From contig NC_064772.1 in the NCBI RefSeq assembly GCF_011397635.1, positions 16,755,035-16,819,034 of the forward strand: a stretch of 64,000 nt of DNA. The letters are read 5' to 3'. Under the pieces are notes generated by a model. It saw nothing but the letters and a program-made list of their open reading frames with translations. It was not told where the DNA came from and did not search any database. The first letter of the stretch is position 1, and each line of letters begins with the position of its first letter. This document shows positions 24,600-35,846 of this stretch, one piece after another. The translations under genes and the position numbers were made by a program. Origin of the DNA: Epinephelus fuscoguttatus (Eukaryota; Chordata; Actinopteri; Perciformes; Serranidae).

Positions 24600-24946
24600 A
24601 AACAAGTTTTAAGACCGAGGGGCAAATCATTCAGTACAGAGCGCACGTCTGTGAGACAGTAGGATCTCTGCAGTGTGTTTTCTCTGGGTAATATCAGGCT
24701 CCAGCAGGTTTGTGATCCGTCTCTCTGTTAGGGTTTTTTTGTTTGGGATATTAGAATTGACAACTATATTCAACTCAAGGCAAACAAACTGACAAAATAT
24801 GAGGATTTTTACTCAAGAAAATAAAGCAGGACCCTAATACTTTTATACAGTTTCTAACATTTTACCTCAGACAAGTAACAAAACAAAAATACGAAAAAAG
24901 TTATAATCAACCAGAATTTTCCTTTACATCAGGAAATACAAATATT
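24600..24946. other. gene-free stretch
   Basis: Nothing recognised; AT-rich. Confidence 0.35.
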
Positions 24947-25365
24947 AAAGGTCCAGTGTGTAGGATTTAGAGGCATCTCCTGGCTGAAATGGTATATGAT
25001 ATTCATAGTTACATTTCTATTAGTGTATAATCATCTGAAAATAAGAATTGTTTTGTTTTTGTTACATTAGAATGAGCTGTTTATATCTACATATGGAGCA
25101 ATTCCTCTTTCCCAGAGTCGGCTATGTTGTTTCTACAGTAGCCCAGAGGGGTCATACCAAATACTGGCTCTAGATAGGACCACTGCGTTTTCGTGTTTGC
25201 CACTGTAGTTCTCCCACACTCTTGGCACAAGGAAGAAGGTTCAAGTTAGTTTTTCTCACTACAGAAAAATGTGTCTCTAACCCCCGATTTTAAAAAAAAA
25301 AACATGCTCTGAGATTAATGAATCTAAATTAATTGCATGCATCAACTTTTATTGTGAGAGTATTT
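24947..25365 (+). repeat. DNA-transposon-like repeat, left end (GGTCCAGTGTGTAGGATTTA family)
   Basis: AAAGGTCCAGTGTGTAGGAT starts at about 24949, the terminal sequence of a very common non-autonomous fish repeat. The matching right-end form (CACTAGATGCCACTAAATCC, then ACACACTGCTCCTTT) is not found here but occurs at 49504-49561. The element is truncated, or broken by the TTAA element that starts at 25368. Confidence 0.6.
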
Positions 25366-25770
25366 AAAGCAGCTGTGTGGAACTTTTCGTTTTCGTTGAT
25401 TATAGCGCCCTTTTGGTCGAAGCGGTATGACACCCACAGCCTGGTATCGTAAAATTCCAACTGCAGCTGGCAATTACCACGTGCATTTGTTTTGGAGAGT
25501 GAGAGGATTAACTAATGCGAGATGAGTCCAAGTAATTAGTGGAAACAGCAAAATTACTCAGTAAATTCTCCTGTCGTGTTTCTGTTCTGATCTAATCTAA
25601 TCTGTTGTGTATTTTGAGCTACTAAGGCTACGTAGTAGTGTGAGCCTCAAGTTATTCTGGGTAATGTAGTAACCGTTGTTGTGCTACTGGAAACAATGAG
25701 AAGCAGCCATGTACGTTTGGTGTAAGGAGGAATAAACAGTTAACAAGTAATCTGCTGAGTCCGCATTATT

Positions 25771-26601
25771 ATGTGAAAAGAATACTCAGACGATTTGGGA
25801 GTTATGCCCTTTATCTATCATTTTCATATTGAGACAACAAGATGGATATCTTGGCGCTTGTAGGGGGTCAGTACATCTTGCGCGGAGGGATACACCGGTG
25901 AGCAACAGCTGCAGCTGGCTCTGGGACAGGTACGCTAGGTCACTCGGTAAAAGCAAACAAAGAGATGACACGGACGATATTACTCACCCGACTGAAAGCT
26001 GTCCATCAGCTCCTGCAGGCCTGGGGCGTTTTTTCCAGTTCATCTTAGGAACATGAAAGAAAGTTTCAATCACGCCAGGATTAGTGATTGCTGCAAAGTT
26101 TTCATTCCTTGTGATGCACTCTCTGCGGCGGTTTTCCTCCTGATGATATATCTCCCCAACGATGGTAGCACCGAGTCCCATTCTGTGCAGCAAAATGGGA
26201 GCGGAGGATTCAGCCTCTCTTCTCGCCTGCTCAGTATGCAACACATGGAGTTCCTCATCTGTGTACTCTGGCTCAAAAACAGGTATGGCTCTGGATCTGT
26301 GTCCGCTACAAGAAACTCTTCAAAATCGCATTCAAAGTCGTCCATTGCAGCTACTAAAATCCGGAGATATCGCTAGGCTAAATAAACAGCTGAGTTTTGT
26401 TTACAAGCTACGTCTGTGACTGCTCACCAGTGTATCCCTCCGCGGATCACAGCACAGGACGTACTGACTATAAGCAGAATGCTAAACGCTGAGACCCAGC
26501 CACTGACGTACAGACACAAAAAAGATATCGATCATGTTGTCTCAATATGAAAATGATAGAGAAAGGGCATAACTCCCAAATCGTCGGAGTATTCTTTTAT
26601 G
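25771..26601. repeat. large internal inverted repeat
   Basis: The left arm includes GACGATTTGGGAGTTATGCC and ATCATTTTCATATTGAGACA. The right arm is the reverse complement at about 26520-26600, with further paired blocks around the word GGAGGGATACACCGGTGAGC (25886) and its complement at 26423-26440. Outer parts match at over 90 percent by eye; inner parts are interrupted. Confidence 0.8.
25984..26345 (-). pseudogene. P2X7 intracellular-domain-like ORF, frameshifted
   Basis: The minus-strand ATG at 26345 opens an acidic N-terminus (DDFECDFEEF, EPYLF). After a shift in the five-T run at 26275-26279 the neighbouring frame reads FEPEYTDEELHVL. A CCTEWDSVLP motif lies in the first frame again, and ECITRNENFAAITNPGV with NWKKRPRPAG in the second. 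A CC-x-EWD box followed by a CITxxxxF-NP-V box is the pattern of the cysteine-rich cytosolic ballast domain of P2X7 receptors and of multicopy fish ORFs that contain only that domain. At least two or three frame changes make this copy non-coding. Assignment is by motif and moderate. Confidence 0.5.
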
Positions 26602-27755
26602 TGAAGATACACAGTGAAGACATAACATAATCCTAACACAGCAAAGCTGTTACCTGCAGCCTTCGCTTGCAAAGCTAACGCTACTAACGTTAGGTCAGTC
26701 CAAGTAATTAGTGGAAACATGCTAACATGCAACGTTACACACAAATTAGTAGTAAAATAAGACCTGTTCATAAATGTTCTGGTGTAGCTCTGAATTTCTT
26801 ATAAACTGAGGACAACTGCCTGCTGTATATTTGTGTTCATGGTCACAGTCACAGATAATTTTAGATGATGCTCCTTCGTTATCCGCCATGACATCAAAAG
26901 TACAACCAAGTCCTCATAGATAGATCTCTGGTAAAACTGTTAGGTGTTATGTGTTTGTGGCCGGTCTGACTTGACATTGCGGTCTGCAACAATCTCTGCG
27001 TTGTGTTAGGTATGATGAGGAATGAGGCATGGACAACAGCTGGTCTGCTTGGCTGGGCAGAAAAAGAACATACACGCTAGAGAGAGCGGTACGCTAATAA
27101 AATACAACATGCGTGACCCATACAAAGTACAGGTTGCAAGTATGTTTAACGTTTTTACCACATTTTACCACACTATTTACAGAAGCGCTAGTAGCATCTT
27201 ACCTCTCATCTCCAGGGCTAGAGCCGAGTGAGGAGAATTACTGCTAAACAACAGGAAGTGACTTTGCCGTAATGTCAAAGGTCACGCAATGAAAAAGTGA
27301 AATTAACAAAATAAAAGCTCCCCAAGAGATATACAGAAACAGGAATTTTACATGAAAACTAACCACAACATGTGAACAGAAATAAAAACGGACTTTTGGT
27401 GAAATATAAACAATCTTATTTATACATCGGTTACATGTTCAGCAATGCCCGTTGCGTACTGCTTACTCAAAGAACACTGTAAACACGGCTCCTTCTTCTG
27501 TGGTTTAATCGCTGCGGGCCGCTGCGGGCGAACAGAATCACTTCCGCCTCGGGTGCCGTATTCTGGTTTGCTGACTTCTGCTGTGTGTCCGACCCGAGTG
27601 AGGCTATGCTAAATAGCCATATAGAGAAAGGCTTTTTTGTCGCTGTTGGGTTCAAATAAATATGCAGATCTTCAAGGGGGGTGATACGAACTAGGGACAG
27701 TTTTATAAATGGTAAAAAGTTCCGCACAGCTGCTTTAAAAGATTTCAGTTCAAAT

Positions 27756-28020
27756 TAGGGGTGTAACGGTACACAAAAATCTCGGTTCGGTACGTACCTC
27801 GGTACACAAGTCTCAGGTGGTGTCGCTTTAGACTCGTTAGCATGTTAGACGTGTTTCCAAGTACATACCCGACCACTGTTCTGCAGTGTCGGCACACTGC
27901 TTTTGTCTTGTCAACTTGTTTATTTCCATCTTCGTATTTTACCCTGAAACCAAAGTGTTCCCAAACGGAGGACTTAAGGTTTGCGGGTGGGTCTTCAGGT
28001 TCGTCAGGCTCACTTGCCAT
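27756..28020 (-). pseudogene. hAT transposase BED zinc-finger remnant (ZBED-like)
   Basis: ATG at 28020 starts an acidic leader (ASEPDEPEDPP) followed by KSSVWEHFGF, a lysine-rich stretch, CRHC at the zinc-binding position, then YVLGNTSNMLTSLKRHH with the paired histidines. This is a complete BED finger of the ZBED1/hAT type, and it is uninterrupted. Immediately after HH the frame runs into terminal-repeat sequence and stops just beyond the element, so the dimerisation and catalytic domains were removed by the internal deletion. It could at most encode a lone DNA-binding domain. Confidence 0.82.
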
Positions 28021-28267
28021 GTTGTCAAAATGCGAGAATGCGCTGCACAAAGTGAAAGCGGAGATTTACGGGACTCGGTCCGTCACTCAATTATGTCCAT
28101 CCTGGAACTAGATATTTTAAATAGTTCGGCTCGCAAAAACGGAATTAAAATAAAACAAAATAAAATAAAATAATGTCCTGCGCCCAATAATTCGGTACAG
28201 GGTCGTGCCGAACCGAAAGTTGTGTACCGAACAGTTTGACACAAATACATGTACCATTACGGCCCAA
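27756..28267 (-). mobile_element. hAT element, internally deleted, with 8-bp target duplication
   Basis: Left end TAGGGGTGTAACGGTACACA and the reverse complement of the right end, TTGGGCCGTAATGGTACATG, align without gaps. The element is flanked by the 8-bp duplication GTTCAAAT at 27748-27755 and 28268-28275, diagnostic of hAT transposons. The 512-bp body keeps only the BED zinc-finger part of the transposase gene on the minus strand. Confidence 0.92.
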
Positions 28268-28385
28268 GTTCAAATGAACTTTGGCAGATGTGTTGCAGTT
28301 AAGCTGCAGGATTTTGGACACAGTGTCCCCCTGTCCTCCACCACCAAATCCGGTCTACAATCCATTTTGCAAGGGAGTTAGTCAG

Positions 28386-28629
28386 TCAGTCACAGGTAGA
28401 CTTACTTAGTTTGCATCTGAATGCCTGGTCGAGTGTGGCTTGACGAGGCTGGCTGCGAGCGTTGAGGTGAGATTTCAGGCTTGCAGGACTGGTTGGCAGG
28501 ATGGTATGAAAATTCCTCACTGTAGAAATTGCGGAGAACAGTGCTTTTATCAACAGATCCATCTGGATGTTTTTTAAATGTGAATGTTCCATTCACGGGG
28601 CCAAGCAGTTTCGTCTCGTCTGCCATCAT
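28386..28629 (-). pseudogene. second hAT BED-finger remnant
   Basis: The minus-strand frame from 28629 reads ADETKLLGPVNGTFTFKKHP and VDKSTVL, followed by a degraded finger (NFYSEEFSYH, with the cysteines lost). The adjacent frame keeps SLKSHLNARS and ATLDQAF, the usual sequence after such a finger. The downstream GTTAATTTTTTGAATGCGC and GTGATTAATTAATCACAAT words at about 28698-28745 are terminal sequences of fish hAT repeats. It is a different family from the element just upstream. Frameshifted and dead. Confidence 0.6.
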
Positions 28630-28760
28630 GTGACACAGTCACTGTGTCCTTCAATGATGCACTGGGTCTAAGGACACCACTGGACACGATTAATCAGCGT
28701 TAATTTTTTGAATGCGCTATTTTTTCTGTGATTAATTAATCACAATGGACACATTATTAT

Positions 28761-29145
28761 AACAGACCTAGTTAATATGATTGTGGCATTTAACAGAGAT
28801 GTTTATTCTTTATTCATGAATTAGACTGATTAAGTAAGAGAGCTTGTGGGACGCAGCAAACTTGCCACTGATGGATGGCCTGAACAAAACGACAGCGATG
28901 CTATGTGCTCTAACGTTTGTACTAACATAGGTTTTATCAAGGAGGGGAGAGTTGATGTTAACGATGGCTCCAGTGTGTCATTGAGCCATGATTTCAGGCA
29001 CATGCAAAAATCCTGAACCTTCTTTGACCGTTCTTTGGCTCAGTCACTGGTATTTGTCCATTTATGAAGCCATGCTGGGTAAACTCCCTCATACATTTGT
29101 AATTTGACTGAACAGAGATCTGACTGTAGCTATAGTCTGAGAACT
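28761..29145. other. gene-free stretch
   Basis: No supported gene or repeat. Confidence 0.35.
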
Positions 29146-29148
29146 CTA

Positions 29149-29813
29149 GACTTTGGGTGCATTCTGAATTGCATACTTTTTCTTTTTACCTTTAGTAGAT
29201 ACTGCAGGTGCCCCACAAAATATATGTACTGTCGCATGCAGTATACACACAATCGGGACATACTAATTTCTCATAACATTAAGCCCTGAACCCTAACCCT
29301 CTTGCTTTTATATCTATTACCTTGGAGATACAACAAACGCCCAGAGAGACAGAGATCAACTCGGAGAGATCTGCTGTTGTTACTTTGCAATGTGTGTAGT
29401 TTAACTTTAAAGTTAGAACTGCACAGTTTGTAGCTTCTAACATATTTGGGACAGTGAAATTACATCTGCAGTTCTCTGTCAGTTATTTTTATATTCATTT
29501 CCATTTGTTGTTTGTAATATTTATGATTATTTTGTTCACTTAAATAATCAATATTCCTATTGTTACTGTTCGACTGGTCATCAGTAACTTGAATGCGCTG
29601 TCGTCCATCTTTTGACAACTGTCAAACAGCTGTCAATGAGCTGTCAAGCTGACATCTGTTTGCATGCTGGCTTGCATACTGTAAAATTAGACTGGATGTA
29701 GTAAAACATCCTGGTATTTTTTGCATACTGCATTTGACATACTATGTATTGGGACATACTAAATCCTTTCCTGGTATACTATACAGTATGGTCGTGTGGA
29801 TATTGGAATGCAC
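29149..29813. mobile_element. MITE with GTGCATTC termini
   Basis: The left end GGTGCATTCTGAATTGCATA and the right end (reverse complement TGTGCATTCCAATATCCACA) are inverted repeats. The interior repeats GCATACTGCA, GACATACTAxxT and AGTATAC words, typical of a common non-autonomous fish DNA element. No coding capacity. Confidence 0.6.
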
Positions 29814-29821
29814 AGTTTGTC

Positions 29822-30165
29822 TCGTCGTCTGTTCCTTGGCGCACCAACTGACCTAGGAAAGAAAGCTTTTATGTGCTCTGCTCCTCTCACTTGGAATAAC
29901 CTTCAAAAAGAGTTGAAACTACGTGAATTGGTCCCTCTGTCTGATTTAAAACTCTCATAAGTACAAGGATGTATGAGTTGGTTGATTCTTGTCATTGTGC
30001 GTAGGTGTTGTAATATTTCTCCATGTTACTGTGTATCTTTGTGTTTTTCTTTGGCTGCAACTTTTTTTGTGTACTTCTGTCCTGCCAGGTCTCACTTGTG
30101 AAAGAGATTGTTGGTCTCAATGGGACTTACCTGGTTAAATATTGGTTAAATTTAAAAAAAACAAC
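29822..30165 (+). mobile_element. LINE 3' end with remnant ORF tail and A-rich end
   Basis: The beginning encodes a remnant of a LINE ORF2 tail (APTDLGKKAFMCSAPLTWNN, LQKELKL), then a 3' untranslated region with CAGGTCTCACTTGTGAAAGA, TGGTCTCAATGGGACTTACC and TGGTTAAATATTGG words and an AAAAAAAACAACAACAACAA tail. This combination is the usual 3' end of a common fish non-LTR retrotransposon. Strongly 5'-truncated, as is usual for LINE insertions. Confidence 0.72.
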
Positions 30166-31535
30166 AACAACAAAACAGCTAGATACCACACACTGCTCCT
30201 TTAAGCTTAAAGGATAAGTTTAATGTTGAGTATAATGTTACAGCATATAAAACTGGCATTCAGTCGTCACAGTCTGCAGTTATAATAGTAATAATAATAA
30301 ACTTTATGTATATAGCACATTTCAAACCACAGTTATAAAGTGATTTACAAAAAAACAGAACACATTTAAAAACAGAGAGAGAATGAAATGAGAGCCAGAC
30401 ACATTAAAACAGGGTAGGATGAGTAAAAATATAAAACATAAGTAAAGTCAGTGGCCCTCATCCCCTCAGGCAGGCCATACACTGGTCATACACTGAAATA
30501 ATAATATGATGCTTTTCTGACAATCAAATACAAATTTCCCACGAGAACAGGTTCATTTATGACACTGTTACTAACTGGTAAGTTTTTAAGTTGGTCATAC
30601 TTTCCTGCTTTTTGAAATTAAATCAGCATGAGTCCATAGTTTACATCAGGACACATAGATTACGTTAATGATTTTCCTCTGTCAGTGAAAGCCCCTCGTG
30701 CAAACTTGCCTCATCATTTCTGGCCTCTCTCCACACCTCCCATCACTCCTGCCTCCTCCTTCAACTTTTTCACCGCATCAACCCCTAAATTCTCCAACTT
30801 TCCTCCCCTCTCTCTGTTTGATGTAGAGGACCGCCTGTGTGCACTCCAATCCCTCGGCCATTGATTGTAAATGTCCCGCTCGCTCGCAGGGCACAGTCAG
30901 CATTCTCGGAGATGATCGGCTGCTCCTCTGAGTCGTAGATCAAACACAGTGTGGCCCGCTGCCTCCACACCTCAAGGTGCATCTCATAAACATCTACAGG
31001 ATGGATGTGCTTTAGGGAGACTTTTGTTGCATTCACAGATCTGTTATGTGTTCGATTATAATTCTATAATTTCACACCGCTGATGTCTGATGGCCAAACT
31101 CTTCCTCTGTTTTCTGTCTTATGCTAAAATTATATTTTAATGTTAATATACATCATTTTAACCAAGGTTTATTCTTGTTACTCCAGTAACTGGTTGTGAT
31201 TTTTCATGAGGAGTGCCTATGATCTATTTATTTTTCACGGACACCAACGTCATGCCCTCAGTATTGACAATTTGGGGTAGGGATGCAACCAAGATAATTT
31301 CCATCTGCTCATTATTTTCTTGATTAATCAATGAATTGTTTCATCTATAAAATATTTTAAAGTCAACACTGGTAGAAAACAAAATGACCATCAGCAATTC
31401 CCAGGTGATACTATCAAATAACCTTTTTTGTCTGTCTGAGAGTCTAAAGAAATTTAGTTTATTGTCATATATTATAATGGTGTGAGGAAGAGCATGAGGT
31501 TTGAAATGTCACATTGTTGGTAAATTAAATATTTA
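30166..31535. other. no supported gene; open minus-strand frame at 30785-31036 noted
   Basis: An 83-codon minus-strand frame lies in a CpG-richer patch and reads like real protein (DVYEMHLEVWRQRATLCLIY, SENADCALRASGTFTINGRG). I do not recognise its family and see no convincing splice sites on both sides. It may be an exon, a decayed element ORF or chance. The remainder is AT-rich with a possible repeat end (CACACTGCTCCTTTAAG) at about 30190. Confidence 0.25.
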
Positions 31536-31539
31536 CTTT

Positions 31540-32370
31540 ATTATCTTCTGCCTTTGACTTATGCAGCACAAATCCTTTGTTCCAATCAGCTCCCTCATTG
31601 GCCTGATGGATGTTGAACTCCACCTTGGCCAATCCTTGTCCTGCATGGTCTTCCATTCATCCAGAGTCATCTCCTTGGGGCCGTCTTTCTTCACTTCCTC
31701 AGCCTCATTCTCCTTGTTCTCAGTCAGCAGGTGGATGCTCCTCTCCTTCAGGGTTCTTTTCATTAAAGTTTGATTGGTCAGGCTCGTTTAGTTCATCCTT
31801 GATGGTGCCCAAGTTGTCCACCTCCTCCACGTGTCTATCTCATTCATGTTTTCCTCTGGAGTCAAAGCCATCGTTGTGACCCATGCCACAGCCTCTTCTT
31901 CCTTGGCCACCTTTGCTACGGCCTGACCTCTCGTTGGCCTGTCATCGATGGTTTTTCCACGGAGCATTTGCCTCCCTCAGACTTCTGCCCAGCGTCACCA
32001 GCAGGCCTCTCAAAGTGGCAGCCTGTCTACCAGACTATCTCTGTGTAAGGGGGGAGCCCCCTTCTGTGGCCTCCCTGGGGTCTGGAGTTATCTCCCTTCA
32101 GCTTGCAGCCTCACGCCGGCACCGTCTTTCATAAGTGGGACGGGTGCCTGGTTCTGCTCCTTCATGTCAGTCAGTGGGTCTTTCTGTCTTTTTGGGACTC
32201 CTTTTTCAGCTGCTTGACAGCCTTTGCTGCCGTCTTGGCGGCATCAGGAGCAGAAGCCTCCTTCTTTTTCACTTGGGCTTGTTTCAGCAGCTCAAATGTA
32301 TCTAACTCATCGTCCAAAAACTGATTGTCCCATAACCGATTGGTTATCCTTCTTGCATTTGTCCAGGCAT
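31540..32370 (-). pseudogene. serbp1: SERBP1 (PAI1 mRNA-binding protein) processed pseudogene
   Basis: On the minus strand, ATG at 32370 begins MPGQMQEG, like the SERBP1 start. Then come an acidic segment with DDELDTFELLKQAQVKKKEA, KKESQKDRK, ERPAGDAGQKSEGG, a glycine/arginine tract reduced to fragments, [20 protein letters not shown] with [11 protein letters not shown], and finally [10 protein letters not shown] in another frame. The order follows SERBP1/HABP4-family proteins from N- to C-terminus with no introns, though the parent gene has several exons. At least six frameshifts or stops are present and several internal blocks are shortened. The parent protein binds ribosomes and mRNA in the cytoplasm; this copy cannot encode it. 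HABP4 is the alternative parent, but the MPG start and GQKSEGG block favour SERBP1. Confidence 0.82.
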
Positions 32371-32748
32371 GATGGCACCTCTACAGCAGGATGTTACTGC
32401 GATTCTATGAGGCTTGGTGTGAACACTTCGCTAGATGAAGCCACAGGATGGCTGCAAAAAGGACTTATTTATGGGAGCATTGTGTGCGGACTTTTCTTGC
32501 ATCATCTCTTGGCCAGCACCTGGTTTTTATCATCTGAATGCACGTGCTTTTGTAATTTTTTTGTAAAATCATAAATTACAAAGAGGAGTTGCAAATCCTC
32601 TCATTTGAAAAGCTAAAACCAGCAAATGTTTGGCATTTTTGTTTGAACAAATGACTGGAATGAGTAATAAGCAGCATCAGGGGGAAACAACAATGGACAA
32701 TAGGACAACAATGAATGTTACAGTGGCAGAACTCCAGGTGGGCAGAAC

Positions 32749-33135
32749 AGGTGGTGGATGTGTCCAACAACCACCAACTTTCACACAGGAGGCCAGTGTT
32801 CACTTCCCTTAAGATTGTAAAGCCAAACCCTGTTCTTTTTTCCTAAACCTAATTTTGTGTTTCTGTTGCCTAAACCCAACCATGTGTGTGTCTCGGCAAA
32901 ACCTAACCACGTGTTTGTTGTTGAAGGAAAAAAATGTCAATTTGTCATGTTGTACTGATGTAACATGTTATGTTAATATATTTTGAAAGAGCCTGTATGT
33001 AAACGGTACATTTCCTGTATTTTGAAAACAGACAATGCGGCGTCCCAGAATGTCAACAACCAACGCATCCAGAACCTTGCACGACGTATGTGGACTTGGA
33101 AAGCCAATGATCAAACGTTGATATGTGACAAGGTC
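32749..33135 (+). repeat. dispersed repeat family A, copy 1
   Basis: The shared block order is GATTGTAAAGCCAAACCCTG, CTAAACCCAACCATGTG, GTTTGTTGTTGAAGGAAAAA, TTTTGAAAGAGCCTGTATGT, TCCCAGAATGTCAACAACCA, then CAAACGTTGATATGTGA. The same order occurs at 47090-47472 and, inverted, at 51538-51885. Confidence 0.85.
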
Positions 33136-33227
33136 TTCAACTGGTAATCTCGTTAATCAGTGTATGGTTTTGTTTTTATTTTTTGTTGGCAAGTCAAACC
33201 TCTTATGTTTTGTATAGGCCTCATGAC

Positions 33228-33774
33228 CATAGGGGGGAGCTTGGAGGTGCTTCGGCACCCCCAAAGAAGCCCATAGCACCCCTGTAGCACCCCCGTAGCT
33301 CGCCCAAGAAATGCTCAAACAAAATTTCATTTTTTCACTGTCACTGAATAAAATTGTCTTTGCTCAATTGTGTGACATTATTTTGTGTCACACAATCTTA
33401 TATCTTATATATCTATGAATAGGCTAATGCATCAATTAGCGAACGTACCATAAATGTCAGTGTCGTTCTTTTGTATTGCTCAGTGTGTGTATATTGGCCT
33501 GTGAAAATATGCTCTCTCTCTCTATCTATCTCTCAGGTGCTGCTATATCTAGGGTTGCCTCGATGATTGTGAAGACCAGCAAAATTAAAATAAAGATGTG
33601 TTGTTCAAGGATGGGTGTTGTTGGTGGTCCCTCTAATTCCACAATGTGCATGATTTTTTGTTGATTTGGACTCTGCGTGCTTATATTTTGGTAGGCTATA
33701 ACTCCTAAGCACCTCCAATTAATAGTCAAGTTCCCCCCAACACCTCCAGTAAAAATCGGCTGCCGTCGCCACTG
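33228..33774. mobile_element. hAT-type non-autonomous element with 8-bp target duplication
   Basis: The 8-bp sequence CTCATGAC is duplicated at 33220-33227 and 33775-33782 around a 547-bp body. The right terminus read inward is CAGTGGCGACGGCAGCCG, a typical hAT CAGTGGCG start; the left is CATAGGGGGGAGCTTGG. The interior has GCACCCCC-type words near both ends. No transposase motifs. Confidence 0.75.
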
Positions 33775-33782
33775 CTCATGAC

Positions 33783-35840
33783 CTCCTCATTCTGTCCCTG
33801 ATGTGTCGATGACAGATCGGTTTGCCAGATTCTTGTGTCCATTATGGTGAACAAACAAGTTTGAACTTGCTGAAGTGCTTAGGAATGGAAAAACAAGTTG
33901 AATCAATGAGGCGTGTATTCAAATACTAAAACATAAAACAAGGTTGCATGCAACACGTTTCATGTCAGTCTACCCACTGTGTGAATGAATGGCTCAGATT
34001 GAAGAACACAGCTTGTGAGATACAGATTATACCAACAGAGGTTCACCTTAGTGAGTTTACTTCGGGGATGGCAGAGTACTTTCTCCAGTAACATAAAGAT
34101 GCATTACTACCTCCATGTTGGGAGGAATGACACAACAGCAGATCAACACGCTCAGTTTCCCACATACACCGTGTGAATCCTGCAGGGAAAACCTCCAGCC
34201 TGAAATAGCTGCTCTCTCCTCTGAACCTACACGTTCTCATCTCCGCCTCCCTGCCTCATATTAGCAAGTGAAGCACTGTGGCACACAGTACACACACACA
34301 CAAGAGAGCTGGTTTGTTATCAGACATCAAGTAGTAATGACCTTCATTACTGTTACAGGTGAGATGATTTAGAAAAAGAAATCAAGGGGAAAACACAGCA
34401 GGCTGGAGAAGGGGCGGCGATTCACATGCAAAACATAATATCCACGTTTCTTAGATTTTAAGTTGCGTCTGTTTTTAGTCATGAGGAAAATGTAAATGAG
34501 GTTTTGATTAAACCAAAAGGAGTTTTGTGGGCGTTAGCGCACGGTAATGGCCCAAGGAGATCAGAGCAACAAACTTTTGGTAGACTGTGAGTGACTTTTT
34601 GCAAATAACAGTAATTGCATTTTTTCTTGCATTTTTTTCTATTTTATCTCTTTTTTTAAAAAAAAAAGGACCTCCAGACTTTAATTGGTCTGTCTCAGAA
34701 ATCCTTTTAGACTAAACTTTTAGAGTGAATAGCAGGGCCATGAAAATTAAAATGCATCACTCAGCTTGCATAATTTCACTGAACTTAAATTAGATTCAAG
34801 ATTTGACCCACTCATCTCTCAGGCGGGGGAACGGAGCGCAAACATATTATGGCATCCATCTGTCCTTTCATCCCTCTGAATTCAGACAAAGCTGGGAGAG
34901 ACACTGCCACATGTCTTCACAAAAGATTAGATTATAAACAAACTGTGAATGTCATCATCAGTGTTGCACGTAAGTAAACAGCTAGATCAGTCATCCTTCC
35001 TGTCAGGACTGGATTCAAACTATTTTTTAGTAGTTTGAGTTCTCAGTTGGTGCTGTCATGCTCGGAGTAGCTGTTGAGATGGAGATGGTCAACCATAATC
35101 TTTTCTGCACTATGTGAAGTCAAAATAAGGTGTTGGAATTAACTTTTTTGAAGCTGTCGCCGACCAAAGCGTCAAAACATTTGCGACAGGAGGAGCTACA
35201 AATCCCAGGTTTCTGTACTCTCTCTCAAAATAGCTCAGAGCATGAGTCACATCTGACGCTGTCTGTTGTCGAGCACAGCCGCAGACTTTCAAAGTAACCT
35301 TCTTAATCCATTTAATCCCTCACTGTGGATATACACTTGAAATACTTAAACGGACAGATTGTGTCTGTTTATATATAGACAAGAATTTTCCTTAATCTCA
35401 GCAGAGTATTAGTGCATGAGGAAGAAAGGATGGGATTTACTTAGAATATTAATTTAAAGTTGTATTGACTCCTGAGGTGAAATTCCCTTGAGTTTCCTCC
35501 CCTGCAGGGTCAGAGGTCACCAATGCAAGCGAATTCCAAAGCAGTGTGGATCTATTAGTTCACCATTTTGATCCAGACCGTTACCACATTACAGAACGAA
35601 TGACAACACATCTCCATTTTCTCCTGCTGTAGAAAAAGGAAGCCAAAATATCCCGGATAGGGGTGATACTGTCTTGCCATGGTGATGTCATTTGGAGCCA
35701 GAGTCTCCAGAGTCTAGAAGTTAAATACCTAATTAAAACAAAACTTGTCAGAAAAAATAACGCTTGAACAAATATCAGCGTGTTAAGAGCTACCTAAAAT
35801 GACAGAAACCATTCTTGGGAAAAATGTATGAAAAACATGT
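33783..35840. other. gene-free stretch
   Basis: No exon or recognised repeat. Short homopolymer runs occur at about 34650-34670. Confidence 0.4.
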
Positions 35841-35846
35841 ACTTTA

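Larger units (their letters stand above)
25368..27734 (-). mobile_element. TTAA-flanked DNA transposon carrying a P2X7-like ORF
   Basis: AGCAGCTGTGTGGAACTTTT at 25368 and its complement AAAAGTTCCGCACAGCTGCT ending at 27734 form about 20-bp terminal repeats (one mismatch). They are flanked on both sides by TTAA (25364-25367; 27735-27738). TTAA duplication is the habit of the piggyBac and Kolobok superfamilies, but no transposase of either is recognised inside. Internally, inverted arms (about 25771-25905 against 26415-26601) enclose a broken ORF with P2X7 C-terminal-domain-like motifs on the minus strand. A separate 23-bp direct repeat lies at 25525-25547 and 26697-26719. The element is probably non-autonomous. 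Confidence 0.65.
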
